From Larix kaempferi (Eukaryota; Streptophyta; Pinopsida; Pinales; Pinaceae): 64,000 nt of DNA. The notes under the pieces were generated by a model. It was not told the DNA's origin. It saw only the letters and a program-made list of their open reading frames with translations, and made no database searches. Shown here piece after piece: positions 21,571-33,884 of the stretch (position 1 is its first letter; each line of letters opens with the position of its first letter). The stretch lies in contig BSBM01000059.1 in assembly GCA_027924585.1 (NCBI GenBank), forward strand, positions 5,456,001 through 5,520,000. The letters are read 5' to 3'. Position numbers and translations under genes: made by a program.

Positions 21571-21876
21571 GTTGGTGTTACAGCTGGAAATGCAGCTGGG
21601 GTGGAGGTGGTAGTCGTGCCATATTTTAAAAATCAAGCTCCTATCTACACTGAAGCTAACTGTGTGCTCAGCTGTCTATTTGATTTGCAGCCTGAACGAT
21701 GGGGTCTACCACCATTCGAAGATTGGATAGCAAACAGTTTGCCAGTTGAACGCTTGTATATTTGAGGCCCTGTTATTAAGGGATTTGGTCGTGGTTCAAA
21801 GATCCTTGGGATTCCTACTGCCAATTTATCAGCAGATGATCTTTCATCAAATTTTGCCCAGCAAACATGTGGGGTG
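21571..21876 (+). pseudogene. Captured riboflavin kinase/FMN hydrolase fragment
   Basis: The frame reads from the end of the HAD-type FMN phosphatase domain (GVTAGNAAGVEVVVVP), through the linker (PERWGLPPFEDWI), into the flavokinase ATP-binding signature ([19 protein letters not shown]) and ends near QQTCGV. This order is that of the plant bifunctional riboflavin kinase/FMN hydrolase. The roughly 100 codons are contiguous without introns, which suggests an RNA-derived or exon-internal capture. One in-frame TGA (21763-21765) stands where a glycine of the conserved GGPVIKG stretch is expected. The homology stops abruptly at about 21877. The fragment lies inside the solo LTR and lacks the rest of both domains, so it cannot make an enzyme. 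Confidence 0.85.
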
Positions 21877-24307
21877 TGTTACCTCCTTTTTTGACAAGTT
21901 CACCCACAGGACAAAGCATCATGTTGCAGCAGTTAGTGTAACGGTTTTTGCTGACAAAAGAAGCAGATTTTCAACAGGTGCTCTCCAGGGCAGATGAAAT
22001 CATTGCTGTTGCAAACTCAGGTGAAGTTATTAATGGTTCATAACATTGAAAAGCATTTGAGACAGTAAAAAATGGTTGTCAAGAAAACAGGGTTGTAGTT
22101 GAAAGAACAACGAATCATGCATGATCCCGAGCAGTGTAAGAACAGGTCAACCGGGAAACGTGGAAATTATCACCACTGCAGAAATCAGAAAAGTTAAAAG
22201 CTCGGGCTACAGCTAAAAAAGAAAAACCCTGTGGAGCTCATACATCCTTATCCCCAGAAATTCTTGACAGTTTCTTATATAATGGTCTGCTACCAATTTG
22301 TTGAGGTGAAGATAGAGCAGCTGGGAGTTCTCAGCAGCCCAAATTACAAAATTGCGACCCTCCTTGATTATATAGCAGTGATCACTGTGAAATGTTTGGA
22401 CATTATGCTAGACATTTGCGACTTCGGAATGTTCTGTGTGTTGAAGAACTTTGTGACATCTTGAGGAATAGTAGACTCCAGGGCATTATGGTTCAGGGCA
22501 CTAAAGGTAAGAAACATATTGAGGGGGCGTGCAAGATTTTTAAACTGGAGTAGGGAAACTTGTGAGGCTGTGGAGTTACTTCATTGCAGAATCTCATCAT
22601 CTGCTTTCTCTGAATTTTGCACCTCTCTTATTATCGAGGGTAGTTCAATACACAATATTCATACTTCTCAGTGACATCCTCGCGAGTTGTTATCAATGAT
22701 GATAATCTCTCGTCGTGGTTTTCTCCAATTTTTGTCTGCTGACAGGTAAATTCAATGTAGCCGCAATTGTGCATCAACTGCTCAGAGTAGCACAGAAATA
22801 AAGAAAAGGGGCAGGAACCAATCAATATGAAGAATTTGATTTTCATGTTGAGGAGCTTCCTGACAGCCGAATGGTAGATAAACTTCTAGTTGCTGGTTGA
22901 GCAGCTGAGTGCAACTCGAATTTTAGTAAATGGCAAACACGCGGCAGTATCTAAAGATTTCATCGGAGGTCATCCCCAGTTGGCTCGTGAAGTTAAAATG
23001 ATCGAAGATCATCCGCCAGCTACCAGCTCGAGTTTTTATGGTTTTTTGCAATCGGTTTCCACTTTCCAGCATAGCTCTTATTTTCGATGGCCGCCGGGCA
23101 CGTCTAGACACCAAATCTGTGATCCATAGACCCGTGATTTTGCTGGCGATTATTGGCATCAAGGTCAATTCCGGATTAGTCGAAAATTTGATAGATTGTG
23201 TTGAAAACACGATTTGTTCTAGCCGTAAAAATTGCCACCATTTATGTGTCATGTGGAACTCAAAGCCGTGGTCACCGTGCCATCCTGTCCACACTTACAC
23301 GCCGAGTTGCAGAACCCCAGAAGAACATCGCAGTATCTAGAAGAAGCTTTCGGAATATGCTATCTGTAGATTTGCTAGAAACTATTCTAGGTTACCTCTG
23401 CGGTCACACTTGGCATCCCAAATCGACCCGAGTTGGTTAAAATTGGCATGGGCCCTAAAACTTTAGGGATTGAGCATACCTTAAACGCTTAGCTAAGCAG
23501 TTTTAGAGAAACTCTTATCGCCAGAACACGATGAATATGCCGAATTCAAGGATGATGGTCGCCGAGTAAAATTGGTGGATCATTCCGTATCCAGCATGGA
23601 CAGCCGATTTTGAGATATTCACGTTCCAGGTTACAAGTGGCAATCGGTTGTCAAAGATACGGTCTTTGGAGAAATCAACTCTGCGTTTTATTCAAAGATT
23701 GACAATCGTAAAGGTCTGAACCGAACACATTGTTTCCGTTTCCTTCACGCTGTTGACAGCCAAATACAGAGAAAGCGATCTGGCGGTTCACATGACCACA
23801 GTTAGCTCGGGGTTTTAGCAATTAACTAGCACATTAAGAATTGAATCGGTGGGGATGCCATTGACAACCGGGTTATGGAGTGGGTTGCACATCACATTTC
23901 GGCAACCGATTCGGCAGTGATAGACAGAGAGAAGCCAGTTACGCCAACTTATTGATGGTGCTCGACAAATTCCCGAGGGCAGCGTTCAACCACCTATCCG
24001 ATCGGTGTATCATCTTGACAGCTCAATCTTTTGACGTGGGTGTTTGTGGTTTCGTTGGTGACCAAAGTATGGGTTTCTTTTAATAATCAGTACTGTGTTT
24101 CATAACTATTCGTGATAGCTGCTCAAATGGAGTTGTGGAGCCATCTCATGGATATGAAATAACTAAAGTGTGAGTGCCATAAATAAAGTGGAGTTAGTAA
24201 TGCTGTCGAAAGGAGGAAAAAGTGGATCTAATTCACCTTTTCCATTTTTTCTTCTTTTATTTTATTATTTTGGTTTTCTTTTGAAAAGAATAAGAGAGGT
24301 TTTGGGC
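21877..24307 (+). other. Solo LTR interior, origin unrecognised
   Basis: No ORF over about 125 codons and no domain I recognise. Parts look exon-like (for example near 21895-22010 and 22231-22464), so more than one gene fragment may have been captured. From about 22,860 to 24,080 CpG is noticeably more frequent than in the surrounding satellite. Confidence 0.4.
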
Positions 24308-24316
24308 CTATAAAAG
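24308..24316 (+). promoter_or_regulatory. TATA box of the solo LTR
   Basis: CTATAAAAG followed by GCC and a C/T-rich stretch (CAGCCTCCTTCATTG). This is the layout of an LTR U3/R junction and gives the plus-strand orientation. Confidence 0.6.
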
Positions 24317-24993
24317 CCAGCCTCCTTCATTGTAACCAGATGGAGAATTTCGGAAGTTTTTTCCCGTGAGCTTAATAGAAAAATATCATGATGGGATTCT
24401 TTGGATAAATGGAGAATTCTTTCATCCTTTGTTTGCCATTTCTATTTGTATGCCATCTTTCATTTTGCATGAGGCAATATCTCTCTTAGCTCCTTGCTTT
24501 TGATTCTTAAGCTGGGATCATCTGAATCGAAGGCTAACAATCTAGCACAACTTTATTTGACCCACGTTTTTCTCTTAAGTTCTGCGGCTTTCAGGTGTGC
24601 TCTAGTGCAAGAGCTCTTAGTTGGTTACTACATTCATCTGGCAGCAAGGTCCTTTTAGAGTTTTCTTTGACTCCATTCGCCCCTCTCTGATACTGGCACT
24701 GGTCTTTCCCTGAGGATTGATCTTCCCTTCCTTTTCCATCATCCATTTTGAAAACTATCTTTTGTTACCCCCGATTCTCTAAGGTAGCCTCTTCCATTCA
24801 CCTTGCCCGTTACTGTATCTTCCTTAGCGATCCTAGTTTAGGGATACCACCCTAGTGTTGGAGAAGAACCAACCTGAAGCGAAGAGGAGAGGAGTGTGGT
24901 GACATTGGCCTCTCTCCTGAGAGAGTTGTCATCCAGCTGGCGTTGCACATTTTGGGCTTTCAAAAGACACGCATGCCATTTCGGAGGACAACA

Positions 24994-24998
24994 GACCT
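24994..24998. other. Target-site duplication, right (GACCT)
   Basis: Partner of 21430-21434, followed by TAACATTC, the diverged continuation of the satellite unit. Confidence 0.85.
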
Positions 24999-26164
24999 AA
25001 CATTCAATAACTGCGACGATCTGACTGGTGCAGTTCTGCCCATTGTATGGGGCAAATTGCCCACTGCTTTGGGGCAATTTACCCACTGGTCCGAAATGTC
25101 TTGGGGAAATATAGAAAATTACATTTAATAAATATTTTCTGTGTGATTTGACCCCTAGGATTACATTGAGTGTTTTACATGATCGAATACATTGACATCT
25201 TTTCCCATAGGAGGTACCTTAAAAAGATGAAATGCAAAAATAATAACTTCCGAAGTTGTAATGTTTCCAACACTCCCTCTCAACAAGGAAGGTATTCTTC
25301 GAACACTGCATTCTATTCTTATTCTTTATTTGGTCGACCTATGAGGTGATGCCCCATGCAACTACTACTCCAACAATGCCTCTGGACCATGGAGGTATCG
25401 TCAGCATTATTATACTGAAAGACATCTCGATACCATAAGTACTTCACAGTTATCTCTAACCTCTCTATATCATAAGGAAGGTCTTCCAACACAATCACAG
25501 TTAGTCGAGAAGTGTCAACAAATGAATGTTCGTGCATCTCCTCAATCCAGTCCATCGTGAAACATGCACTAGCTCCACGACTCTGCCCTCTCCATAGGTG
25601 AGTCACTCGTGCATCAGCTCAAGAACTCTGCACAGTCCATTGTAGAGTCTATCATGCATCAATACAATGTGCTCATCTCAACCCAATCCATCGAGTGCCT
25701 ACATCATCAAGACTCCCTATTAGCTAAAGAGGTATCATCACGTCGGAACACATCTTGTTATCATAAGAGGGCCATTCCAACACAGGCATACACTCAACAA
25801 AGAAGAACGTTCCCCAAATGAACCATCTACAAATAAGCATGTTCCACAATGGCACACGCTCCACAGAGGAGTACGTTCCAGAAATGAACCATCCCACAAA
25901 GGGACCATATCATCTTTTTAAAGAAGATATATGATCTACCTGATGAACTTGGTCATTCTAAACCACAGAGGATTACTTCCGCAAGCACTTTATCTGTGGA
26001 AGGTGGCAATGAGGGGGGAAATCTTTGAAGAAGAGAAGTGAGATGAGGTGATACGAATGAAAATAGAGGACGAAAAGGGGAAAAATGCCGGAGATGTTGA
26101 GTCATCGATCCCATGACGGCAGTCTATGCGATGAAACAACTACGAACAACGCCCTACACGAGAG

Positions 26165-28086
26165 AAAATGTAGAAAATCACCTTAAATAGTGTTGATGTT
26201 GGTTTCGAGCTCCACACTCATTTTGTTTATGTGCTTTTCCATTCTTTTAGCGATCCTAGTTATGCTGCTATAAACATTAACAAGCTCAACGAAGGCTCGA
26301 AACCACCATCAACACTGTTCAAGGTGAGTCTCTTCATTTTCTCCTGTGTGGGGTGTTGTTCGTAGTCGTTGGATCACATAGACTGCAGTAATGAGATCGA
26401 TGACCCAACATATCTCACATTTTTCCTCTTTCCATCCTCTATTGTCCCCGGTATCATCTCGTCTCGGTTGTATATACTAGCCTGTGAAGGATAGTATATC
26501 TGGAATATAGATTTTAGCAATATTTCTCTACGCGAAACTGATTGTGACACCACCTCCTACAAAAAATAAACAAGCAGGCGAATGCGAGGATCACTGAAAG
26601 AATTGCAAATCACAGAAACAAAATGAGTGTCAAGCTCGTTTAAACCATGATGATAAGAACAATCATCTCCCAACCATAGACAAAGCTATTTGTCTCCCCC
26701 GAGCTCAGACCTTCCAATAGAGAACGATGTACATACGGATAGTAGTAGCGCAAACCCTAGAAAACAAGGGAGAAACTTCTCCAATAGTGGAGAACCCCAA
26801 AAAATCAGTCCCTTAACTAAAGTAGGGAACCACTCTTGGTTAGAGCGAACTTGCTTGAGTGAATGATGAAATGAGAGGTCGAACTCTCTATTTATACACA
26901 TCAAAGGGTGACTTTTTTCCTGACCGGGTCGACCTAACTTTCCCTAACTGCGCCGACCTGACTGGTGCAGTTCTGCCCATTGTATGGGGCAAATTTCCGA
27001 CTGCTTTGGGGCAGTTTACCCACTGGTCCGACCTGTCTTTCAGGGGAAATACAGAAAATTAAATTTAATAAATCTTTTCTTTGTGATTTCACCGCTAGGT
27101 TTACATTGAGTGTTTTACATGATCAAATACATTGACGTCTTGTCCCATAGGAGGTACCTTAACAAGATGAAATGCAAAAAGAATAAATTCTGAAGTTGTA
27201 CTTTTTCCAACACTCCCTCTCAACAAGGAAGGTATTCTTCGAACACTGTATTCTAATCATATTCTTAATTTGGTCGACCTATGAGGTGATGCCCCATGCA
27301 GCTACTACTCCAACACTGCCTCTTGGCCATGGAGGTATCGTCAGCATTATCATACTGAAACACATCTCGATATCATATGTACATCACAGTTATCTCTAAC
27401 CTCTCTATATCATAAGGAAGGTCTTCCAACACAATCACAGTTAGTCGAGAAGTGTCCACAAAGGAACATGCACTAGCTCCACGACTCCGCTCCTCTCCCT
27501 AGGTGAATCACTCGTGCATCAGCTCAAGAACTCTGCACAGTCCATCGTAGAGTCTATTATGCATCAATACAATGTGCTCAGCTCAACCCAGTCCATCTGG
27601 TGCCTACATCATCAACACTCCCTCTTCGCTGGAGAGGTATCATCACATCGGAACACATCTTGTTATCATAAGAGGCTCCATTCCAACACAGGGATACACT
27701 CCACAAAGGAGAAAGTTCCCCAAATGAACCATCCACAAATAAGCATGTTCAACAAAGAAACCATCCCACAATGGGACAAACTCCACGGAGGATAACGTTC
27801 CACAAAGAAACCATCCCACAAAGGGACCATATCATCTTTTTAAAGAAGATATATGATCTACGTGATGAACTTGGTCATTCTAGACAACAGAGGATTACTT
27901 CCTCAAGCACTTTATCTGTGGAAGGTGGCAATGATGGGGAAAATCTTTGAAGAGGAGAAGTAAGATGAGCTGATACGAAGGACAATAGAGAATGGGAAGA
28001 GGAAAAGTGCCGGAGATCTTGAGTCATCGATCCCATGACTGCAATCTATGCAATGAAACAACTACGAACAACGCCCTACACGAGAG
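26165..28086. repeat. Satellite unit 6 (type b, 1922 bp)
   Basis: A full-length type-b unit. It is nearly identical to units 8, 10 and 13. The 28-bp palindrome near 26470 is damaged here (GGATAGTATA instead of GGCTAGTATA). Confidence 0.93.
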
Positions 28087-30024
28087 AAAACGTAGAAAAT
28101 CACCTTAAGTAGTGTTGATGATGGTTTCGAGCTCTACATTCATTTTGTTTATTGGTTTTTCCATTCTTTCAGTGATCCTGGTTATGCTGCTATAAACATT
28201 ACCAAGAACAAGGAAGGCTCGAAACCACCATCAACACTGTTCAAGGTGGGTTTCTTCATTTTCTCCTGTGTAGGGTGTTGTTCGTAGTCGTTGCATCACA
28301 TAGACTGCAGTAATGAGACCGATGACTCAACATCTCCCACATTTTTCCTCTTTCCATCCTCTATTATCCCTTGTATCACCTCGTCTCACTTGTATATACT
28401 AGCTTGTGAAGGCTAATATATCTGGAACGTAGATATTTGCAATATTTCTCTACGAGAAACTGATTGTGACACCACCTCCTACAAAAAATAAACAAGCAGG
28501 CGACTGCAAGGATCAATGAAAGAATGGCAAATCGCAGAAAAGAAATGAGTGTCGAGCTCGTTTAAACCATGATGATAAGAGCAATCATCTCCCAACCATA
28601 GACAAAGTTATTTGTCTCCCCTGAGCGCAGACCTTCAAATAGAGAATGATGTATATCCGGATAGTAGTAGCGCAAACCCTAGAAAACAAGGGAGAAACTT
28701 CTCCAATAGTGGAGAACCCCAAAAAATCAGTCCCTTAACTGAAGTAGCGAACCACTCTTGGCTACAACGAACTTGCTTGAGTGAATGACGAAATGAGAGG
28801 CCGAACTCTCTATTTATACACATCAAAGGGTGACTTTTTTCCTGACCGGTCTGACTTAACTTTCCCTAACGGCGCCGACCTGACTGGTGCAGTTCTGCCC
28901 ATTGTATGGGGCAAATTGCCCACTGCTTTGGGGCAATTTACCCACTGGTCCGACTTGTCTTGGGGAAATACAGAAAATTACATTTAATAAATCTTTTCTT
29001 TGTGATTTCACCCCTAGGATTACATTGAGTGTTTTACATGATCGAATACATTGACATCTTTTCCCATAGGAGGTATCTTAACAAGATGAAATGCAATAAG
29101 AATAACTTCCGAAGTTGTACCGTTTCGAACACTCCCTCTCAAAAGGGAAGGTATTCTTCGAATATTGTATTCTAATCTTATTCTTTATTTGGTCGACCTA
29201 TGAAGTGATGCCCCATGCAGCTACTACTCCAACACTGCCTCTTGGCCATGGAGGTATCGTCAGCATGATCATACCGAAACACATCTCGATATCATAAGTA
29301 CATCACAGTTATCTCTAACCTCTCTATACCATAAGGAAGGTCTTCCAACACAATCACAGTTAGTCGAGAGGTGTCAACAAATCGATCTTCGTGCATCTGC
29401 TCAATCCAGTCCATTGTGAAACATGCACTAGCTCCACGACTCTGCCCTCTCCATAGGTGAGTCACTCGTGCATCAGCTCAAGAACTCTGCACAGTCCATC
29501 GTAGAGTCTATCATGCATCAATACAATGTGCTCAGCTCAACCCAATCCATCGAGTGCCTACATCATCAACACTCCCTCGTAGCTAAAGAGGTATCATCAC
29601 GTCGGAACACATCTTGTTATCATAAGAGGGTCCATTCCAGCACAGGCATACACTCAACAAAGAAGAACGTTCCCCAAATGAACCATCCACAAATAAGCAT
29701 GTTCCACAATGGCACACGCTCCACAGAGGAGTACGTTCCAGAAATGAACCATCCCACAAAGGGACCATATCATCTTTTTAAAGAAGATATATGATCTACC
29801 TGATGAACTTGGTCATTCTAGACCACAGAGGATTACTTCCGCAAGCACTTTATCTGTGGAAGGTGGCAATGAGGGGGGAAATCTTTGAAGAAGAGAAGTG
29901 AGATGAGGTGATACGAATGACAATAGAGGACGGAAAGGGGAAAAATGCCGGAGATGTTGAGTCATCGATCCCATGACTGCATTCTATGCGATGAAACAAC
30001 TACGAACAACGCCCTACACGAGAG
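28087..30024. repeat. Satellite unit 7 (type a, 1938 bp)
   Basis: A full-length type-a unit, a reference for the fold: long inverted-repeat arms at about 27962-28130 and 28219-28389 around an 88-bp spacer, and a shorter pair at about 28122-28183 and 28505-28567. The arm identity is roughly 80 percent by eye. One long arm lies in the tail of unit 6 because of where I set the unit start. Confidence 0.93.
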
Positions 30025-31946
30025 AAAATGTAGAAAATCACCTTAAATAGTGTTGATGTTGGTTTCGAGCTCCACACTCATTTTGTTTATGTGCTTTTCC
30101 ATTCTTTTAGCGATCCTAGTTATGTTGCTATAAACATTAACAAGCTCAACCAAGGCTCGAAACCACCATCAACACTGTTCAAGGTGAGTCTCTTCATTTT
30201 CTCCTGTGTGGGGTGTTGTTCGTAGTCGTTGGATCACATAGACTGCAGTAATGAGATCGATGACCCAACATATCCCACATTTTTCCTCTTTCCATCCTCT
30301 ATTGTCCCCGGTATCATCTCGTCTCGGTTGTATATACTAACCTGTGAAGGCTAGTATATCTGGAATATAGATTTTAGCAATATTTCTCTACGCGAAACTG
30401 ATTGTGACACCACCTCCTACAAAAAATAAACAAGCAGGCGAATGCGAGGATCACTGAAAGAATTGCAAATCACAGAAACAAAATGAGTGTCAAGCTCGTT
30501 TAAACCATGATGATAAGAACAATCATCTCCCAACCATAGACAAAGCTATTTGTCTCCCCCGAGCTCAGACCTTCCAATAGAGAACGATGTACATACGGAT
30601 AGTAGTAGCGCAAACCCTAGAAAACAAGGGAGAAACTTCTCCAATAGTGGAGAACCCCGAAAAATCAGTCCCTTAACTGAAGTAGGGAACCACTCTTGGT
30701 TAGAGCGAACTTGCTTGAGTGAATGATGAAATGAGAGGTCGAACTCTCTATTTATACACATCAAAGGGTGACTTTTTTCCTGACCGGGTCGACCTAACTT
30801 TCCCTAACTGCGCCGACCTGACTGGTGCAGTTCTGCCCATTGTATGGGGCAAATTTCCGACTGCTTTGGGGCAGTTTACCCACTGGTCCGACCTGTCTTT
30901 CAGGGGAAATACAGAAAATTACATTTAATAAATCTTTTCTTTGTGATTTCACCGATAGGTTTACATTGAGTGTTTTACATGATCAAATACATTGACGTCT
31001 TGTCCCATAGGAGGTACCTTAACAAGATGAAATGCAAAAAGAATAAATTCTGAAGTTGTACTTTTTCCAACACTCCCTCTCAACAAGGAAGGTATTCTTC
31101 GAACACTGTATTCTAATCATATTCTTAATTTGGTCGACCTATGAGGTGATGCCCCATGCAGCTACTACTCCAACACTGCCTCTTGGCCATGGAGGTATCG
31201 TCAGCATTATCATACTGAAACACATCTCGATATCATATGTACATCACAGTTATCTCTAACCTCTCTATATCATAAGGAAGGTCTTCCAACACAATCACAG
31301 TTAGTCGAGAAGTGTCCACAAAGGAACATGCACTAGCTCCACGACTCCGCTCCTCTCCCTAGGTGAATCACTCGTGCATCAGCTCAAGAACTCTGCACAG
31401 TCCATCGTAGAGTCTATTATGCATCAATACAATGTGCTCAGCTCAACCCAGTCCATCTGGTGCCTACATCATCAACACTCCCTCTTCGCTGGAGAGGTAT
31501 CATCACATCGGAACACATCTTGTTATCATAAGAGGCTCCATTCCAACACAGGGATACACTCCACAAAGGAGAAAGTTCCCCAAATGAACCATCCACAAAT
31601 AAGCATGTTCAACAAAGAAACCATCCCACAATGGGACAAACTCCACGGAGGATAACGTTCCACAAAGAAACCATCCCACAAAGGGACCATATCATCTTTT
31701 TAAAGAAGATATATGATCTACGTGATGAACTTGGTCATTCTAGACAACAGAGGATTACTTCCTCAAGCACTTTATCTGTGGAAGGTGGCAATGATGGGGA
31801 AAATCTTTGAAGAGGAGAAGTAAGATGAGCTGATACGAAGGACAATAGAGAATGGGAAGAGGAAAAGTGTCGGAGATCTTGAGTCATCGATCCCATGACT
31901 GCAATCTATGCAATGAAACAACTACGAACAACGCCCTACACGAGAG
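30025..31946. repeat. Satellite unit 8 (type b, 1922 bp)
   Basis: A full-length type-b unit. The three CAACACT motifs are at 31068, 31171 and 31473. The palindrome carries CTAACC in its left arm, one mismatch. Confidence 0.93.
30748..30757 (-). promoter_or_regulatory. Minus-strand TATA-like box, one per satellite unit
   Basis: The minus strand reads GTGTATAAATAGAGAG, a strong plant TATA consensus. It is preserved in essentially every unit (for example near 13691, 15505, 28811 and 63776). A transcript starting about 30 nt downstream would cross both inverted-repeat pairs. Promoter function is inferred only. Confidence 0.5.
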
Positions 31947-33884
31947 AAAACGTAGAAAATCACCTTAAGTAGTGTTGATGATGGTTTCGAGCTCTACATT
32001 CATTTTGTTTATTGGTTTTTCCATTCTTTCAGTGATCCTGGTTATGCTGCTATAAACATTACCAAGAACAAGGAAGGCTCGAAACCACCATCAACACTGT
32101 TCAAGGTGGGTTTCTTCATTTTCTCCTGTGTAGGGTGTTGTTCGTAGTCGTTGCATCACATAGACTGCAGTAATGAGACCGATGACTCAACATCTCCCAC
32201 ATTTTTCCTCTTTCCATCCTCTATTATCCCTTGTATCACCTCGTCTCACTTGTATATACTAGCTTGTGAAGGCTAGTATATCTGGAACGTAGATATTAGC
32301 AATATTTCTCTACGAGAAACTGATTGTGACACCACCTCCTACAAAAAATAAACAAGCAGGCGACTGCAAGGATCAATGAAAGAATGGCAAATCGCAGAAA
32401 AGAAATGAGTGTCGAGCTCGTTTAAACCATGATGATAAGAGCAATCATATCCCAACCATAGACAAAGTTATTTGTCTCCCCTGAGCGCAGACCTTCAAAT
32501 AGAGAATGATGTATATCCGGATAGTAGTAGCGCAAACCCTAGAAAACAAGGGAGAAACTTCTCCAATAGTGGAGAACCCCAAAAAATCAGTCCCTTAACT
32601 GAAGTAGCGAACCACTCTTGGCTACAACGAACTTGCTTGAGTGAATGACGAAATGAGAGGCCGAACTCTCTATTTATACACATCAAAGGGTGACTTTTTT
32701 CCTGACCGGGTTGACCTAACTTTCCCTAACGGCGCCGACCTGACTGGTGCAGTTCTGCCCATTGTATGGGGCAAATTGCCCACTGCTTTGGGGCAATTTA
32801 CTCACTGGTACGGCTTGTCTTGGGGAAATACAGAAAATTACATTTAATAAATCTTTTCTTTGTGATTTCACCCCTAGGATTACATTGAGTGTTTTACATG
32901 ATCGAATACATTGACATCTTTTCCCATAGGAGGTATCTTAACAAGATGAAATGCAATAAGAATAACTTCCGAAGTTGTACCGTTTCGAACACTCCCTCTC
33001 AAAAGGGAAGGTATTCTTCGAATATTGTATTCTAATCTTATTCTTTATTTGGTCGACCTATGAAGTGATGCCCCATGCAGCTACTACTCCAACACTGCCT
33101 CTTGCCCATGGAGGTATCGTCAGCATGATCATACCGAAACACATCTCGATATCATAAGTACATCACAGTTATCTCTAACCTCTCTATACCATAAGGAAGG
33201 TCTTCCAACACAATCACAGTTAGTCGAGAGGTGTCAACAAATCGATCTTCGTGCATCTGCTCAATCCAGTCCATTGTGAAACATGCACTAGCTCCACGAC
33301 TCTGCCCTCTCCATAGGTGAGTCACTTGTGCATCAGCTCAAGAACTCTGCACAGTCCATCGTAGAGTCTATCATGCATCAATACAATGTGCTCAGCTCAA
33401 CCCAATCCATCGAGTGCCTACATCATCAACACTCCCTCTTAGCTAAAGAGGTATCATCACATCGGAACACATCTTGTTATCATAAGAGGGTCCATTCCAG
33501 CACAGGCATACACTCAACAAAGAAGAACGTTCCCCAAATGAACCATCCACAAATAAGCATGTTCCACAATGGCACACGCTCCACAGAGGAGTACGTTCCA
33601 GAAATGAACCATCCCACAAAGGGACCATATCATCTTTTTAAAGAAGATATATGATCTACCTGATGAACTTGGTCATTCTAGACCACAGAGGATTACTTCC
33701 GCAAGCACTTTATCTGTGGAAGGTGGCAATGAGGGGGGAAATCTTTGAAGAAGAGAAGTGAGATGAGGTGATACGAATGACAATAGAGGACGGAAAGGGG
33801 AAAAATGCCGGAGATGTTGAGTCATCGATCCCATGACTGCAGTCTATGCGATGAAACAACTACGAACAACGCCCTACACGAGAG
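31947..33884. repeat. Satellite unit 9 (type a, 1938 bp)
   Basis: A full-length type-a unit, nearly identical to units 7, 12 and 14, with TACGGCTTG in place of TCCGACTTG near 32810. Unit 14 shares that variant, so the two may derive from one recent amplification. Confidence 0.93.

Larger units (their letters stand above)
21435..24993 (+). mobile_element. Probable solo LTR with 5-bp target duplication
   Basis: The insertion begins TGTTACCTC and ends GAGGACAACA, giving TG..CA ends with imperfect terminal inversion. It is flanked by GACCT on both sides (21430-21434 and 24994-24998), and the satellite resumes at once. I could not find a second copy of the start inside the segment, so a solo LTR fits better than a complete element. 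A TATA box at 24308 sits about 2.9 kb from the left end, in keeping with a long U3. A non-autonomous element with very short or unrecognised LTRs remains possible. Confidence 0.7.
20665..26164. repeat. Satellite unit 5 (type a) split by a solo LTR
   Basis: The unit is about 1936 bp once the 3559-bp insertion and one copy of the 5-bp target duplication are removed. The insertion site falls in the GGTTGACCTAAC region, shortly after the minus-strand TATA-like box. Confidence 0.9.

Noticed and set aside
28781-28987. Plus-strand ORFs starting MNDEMRG and MHQLKN repeated in every unit
   Set aside because: They recur only because the DNA is repeated. They lie in promoter-like and motif-repeat DNA, and their ends shift between units without sign of protein-level constraint.
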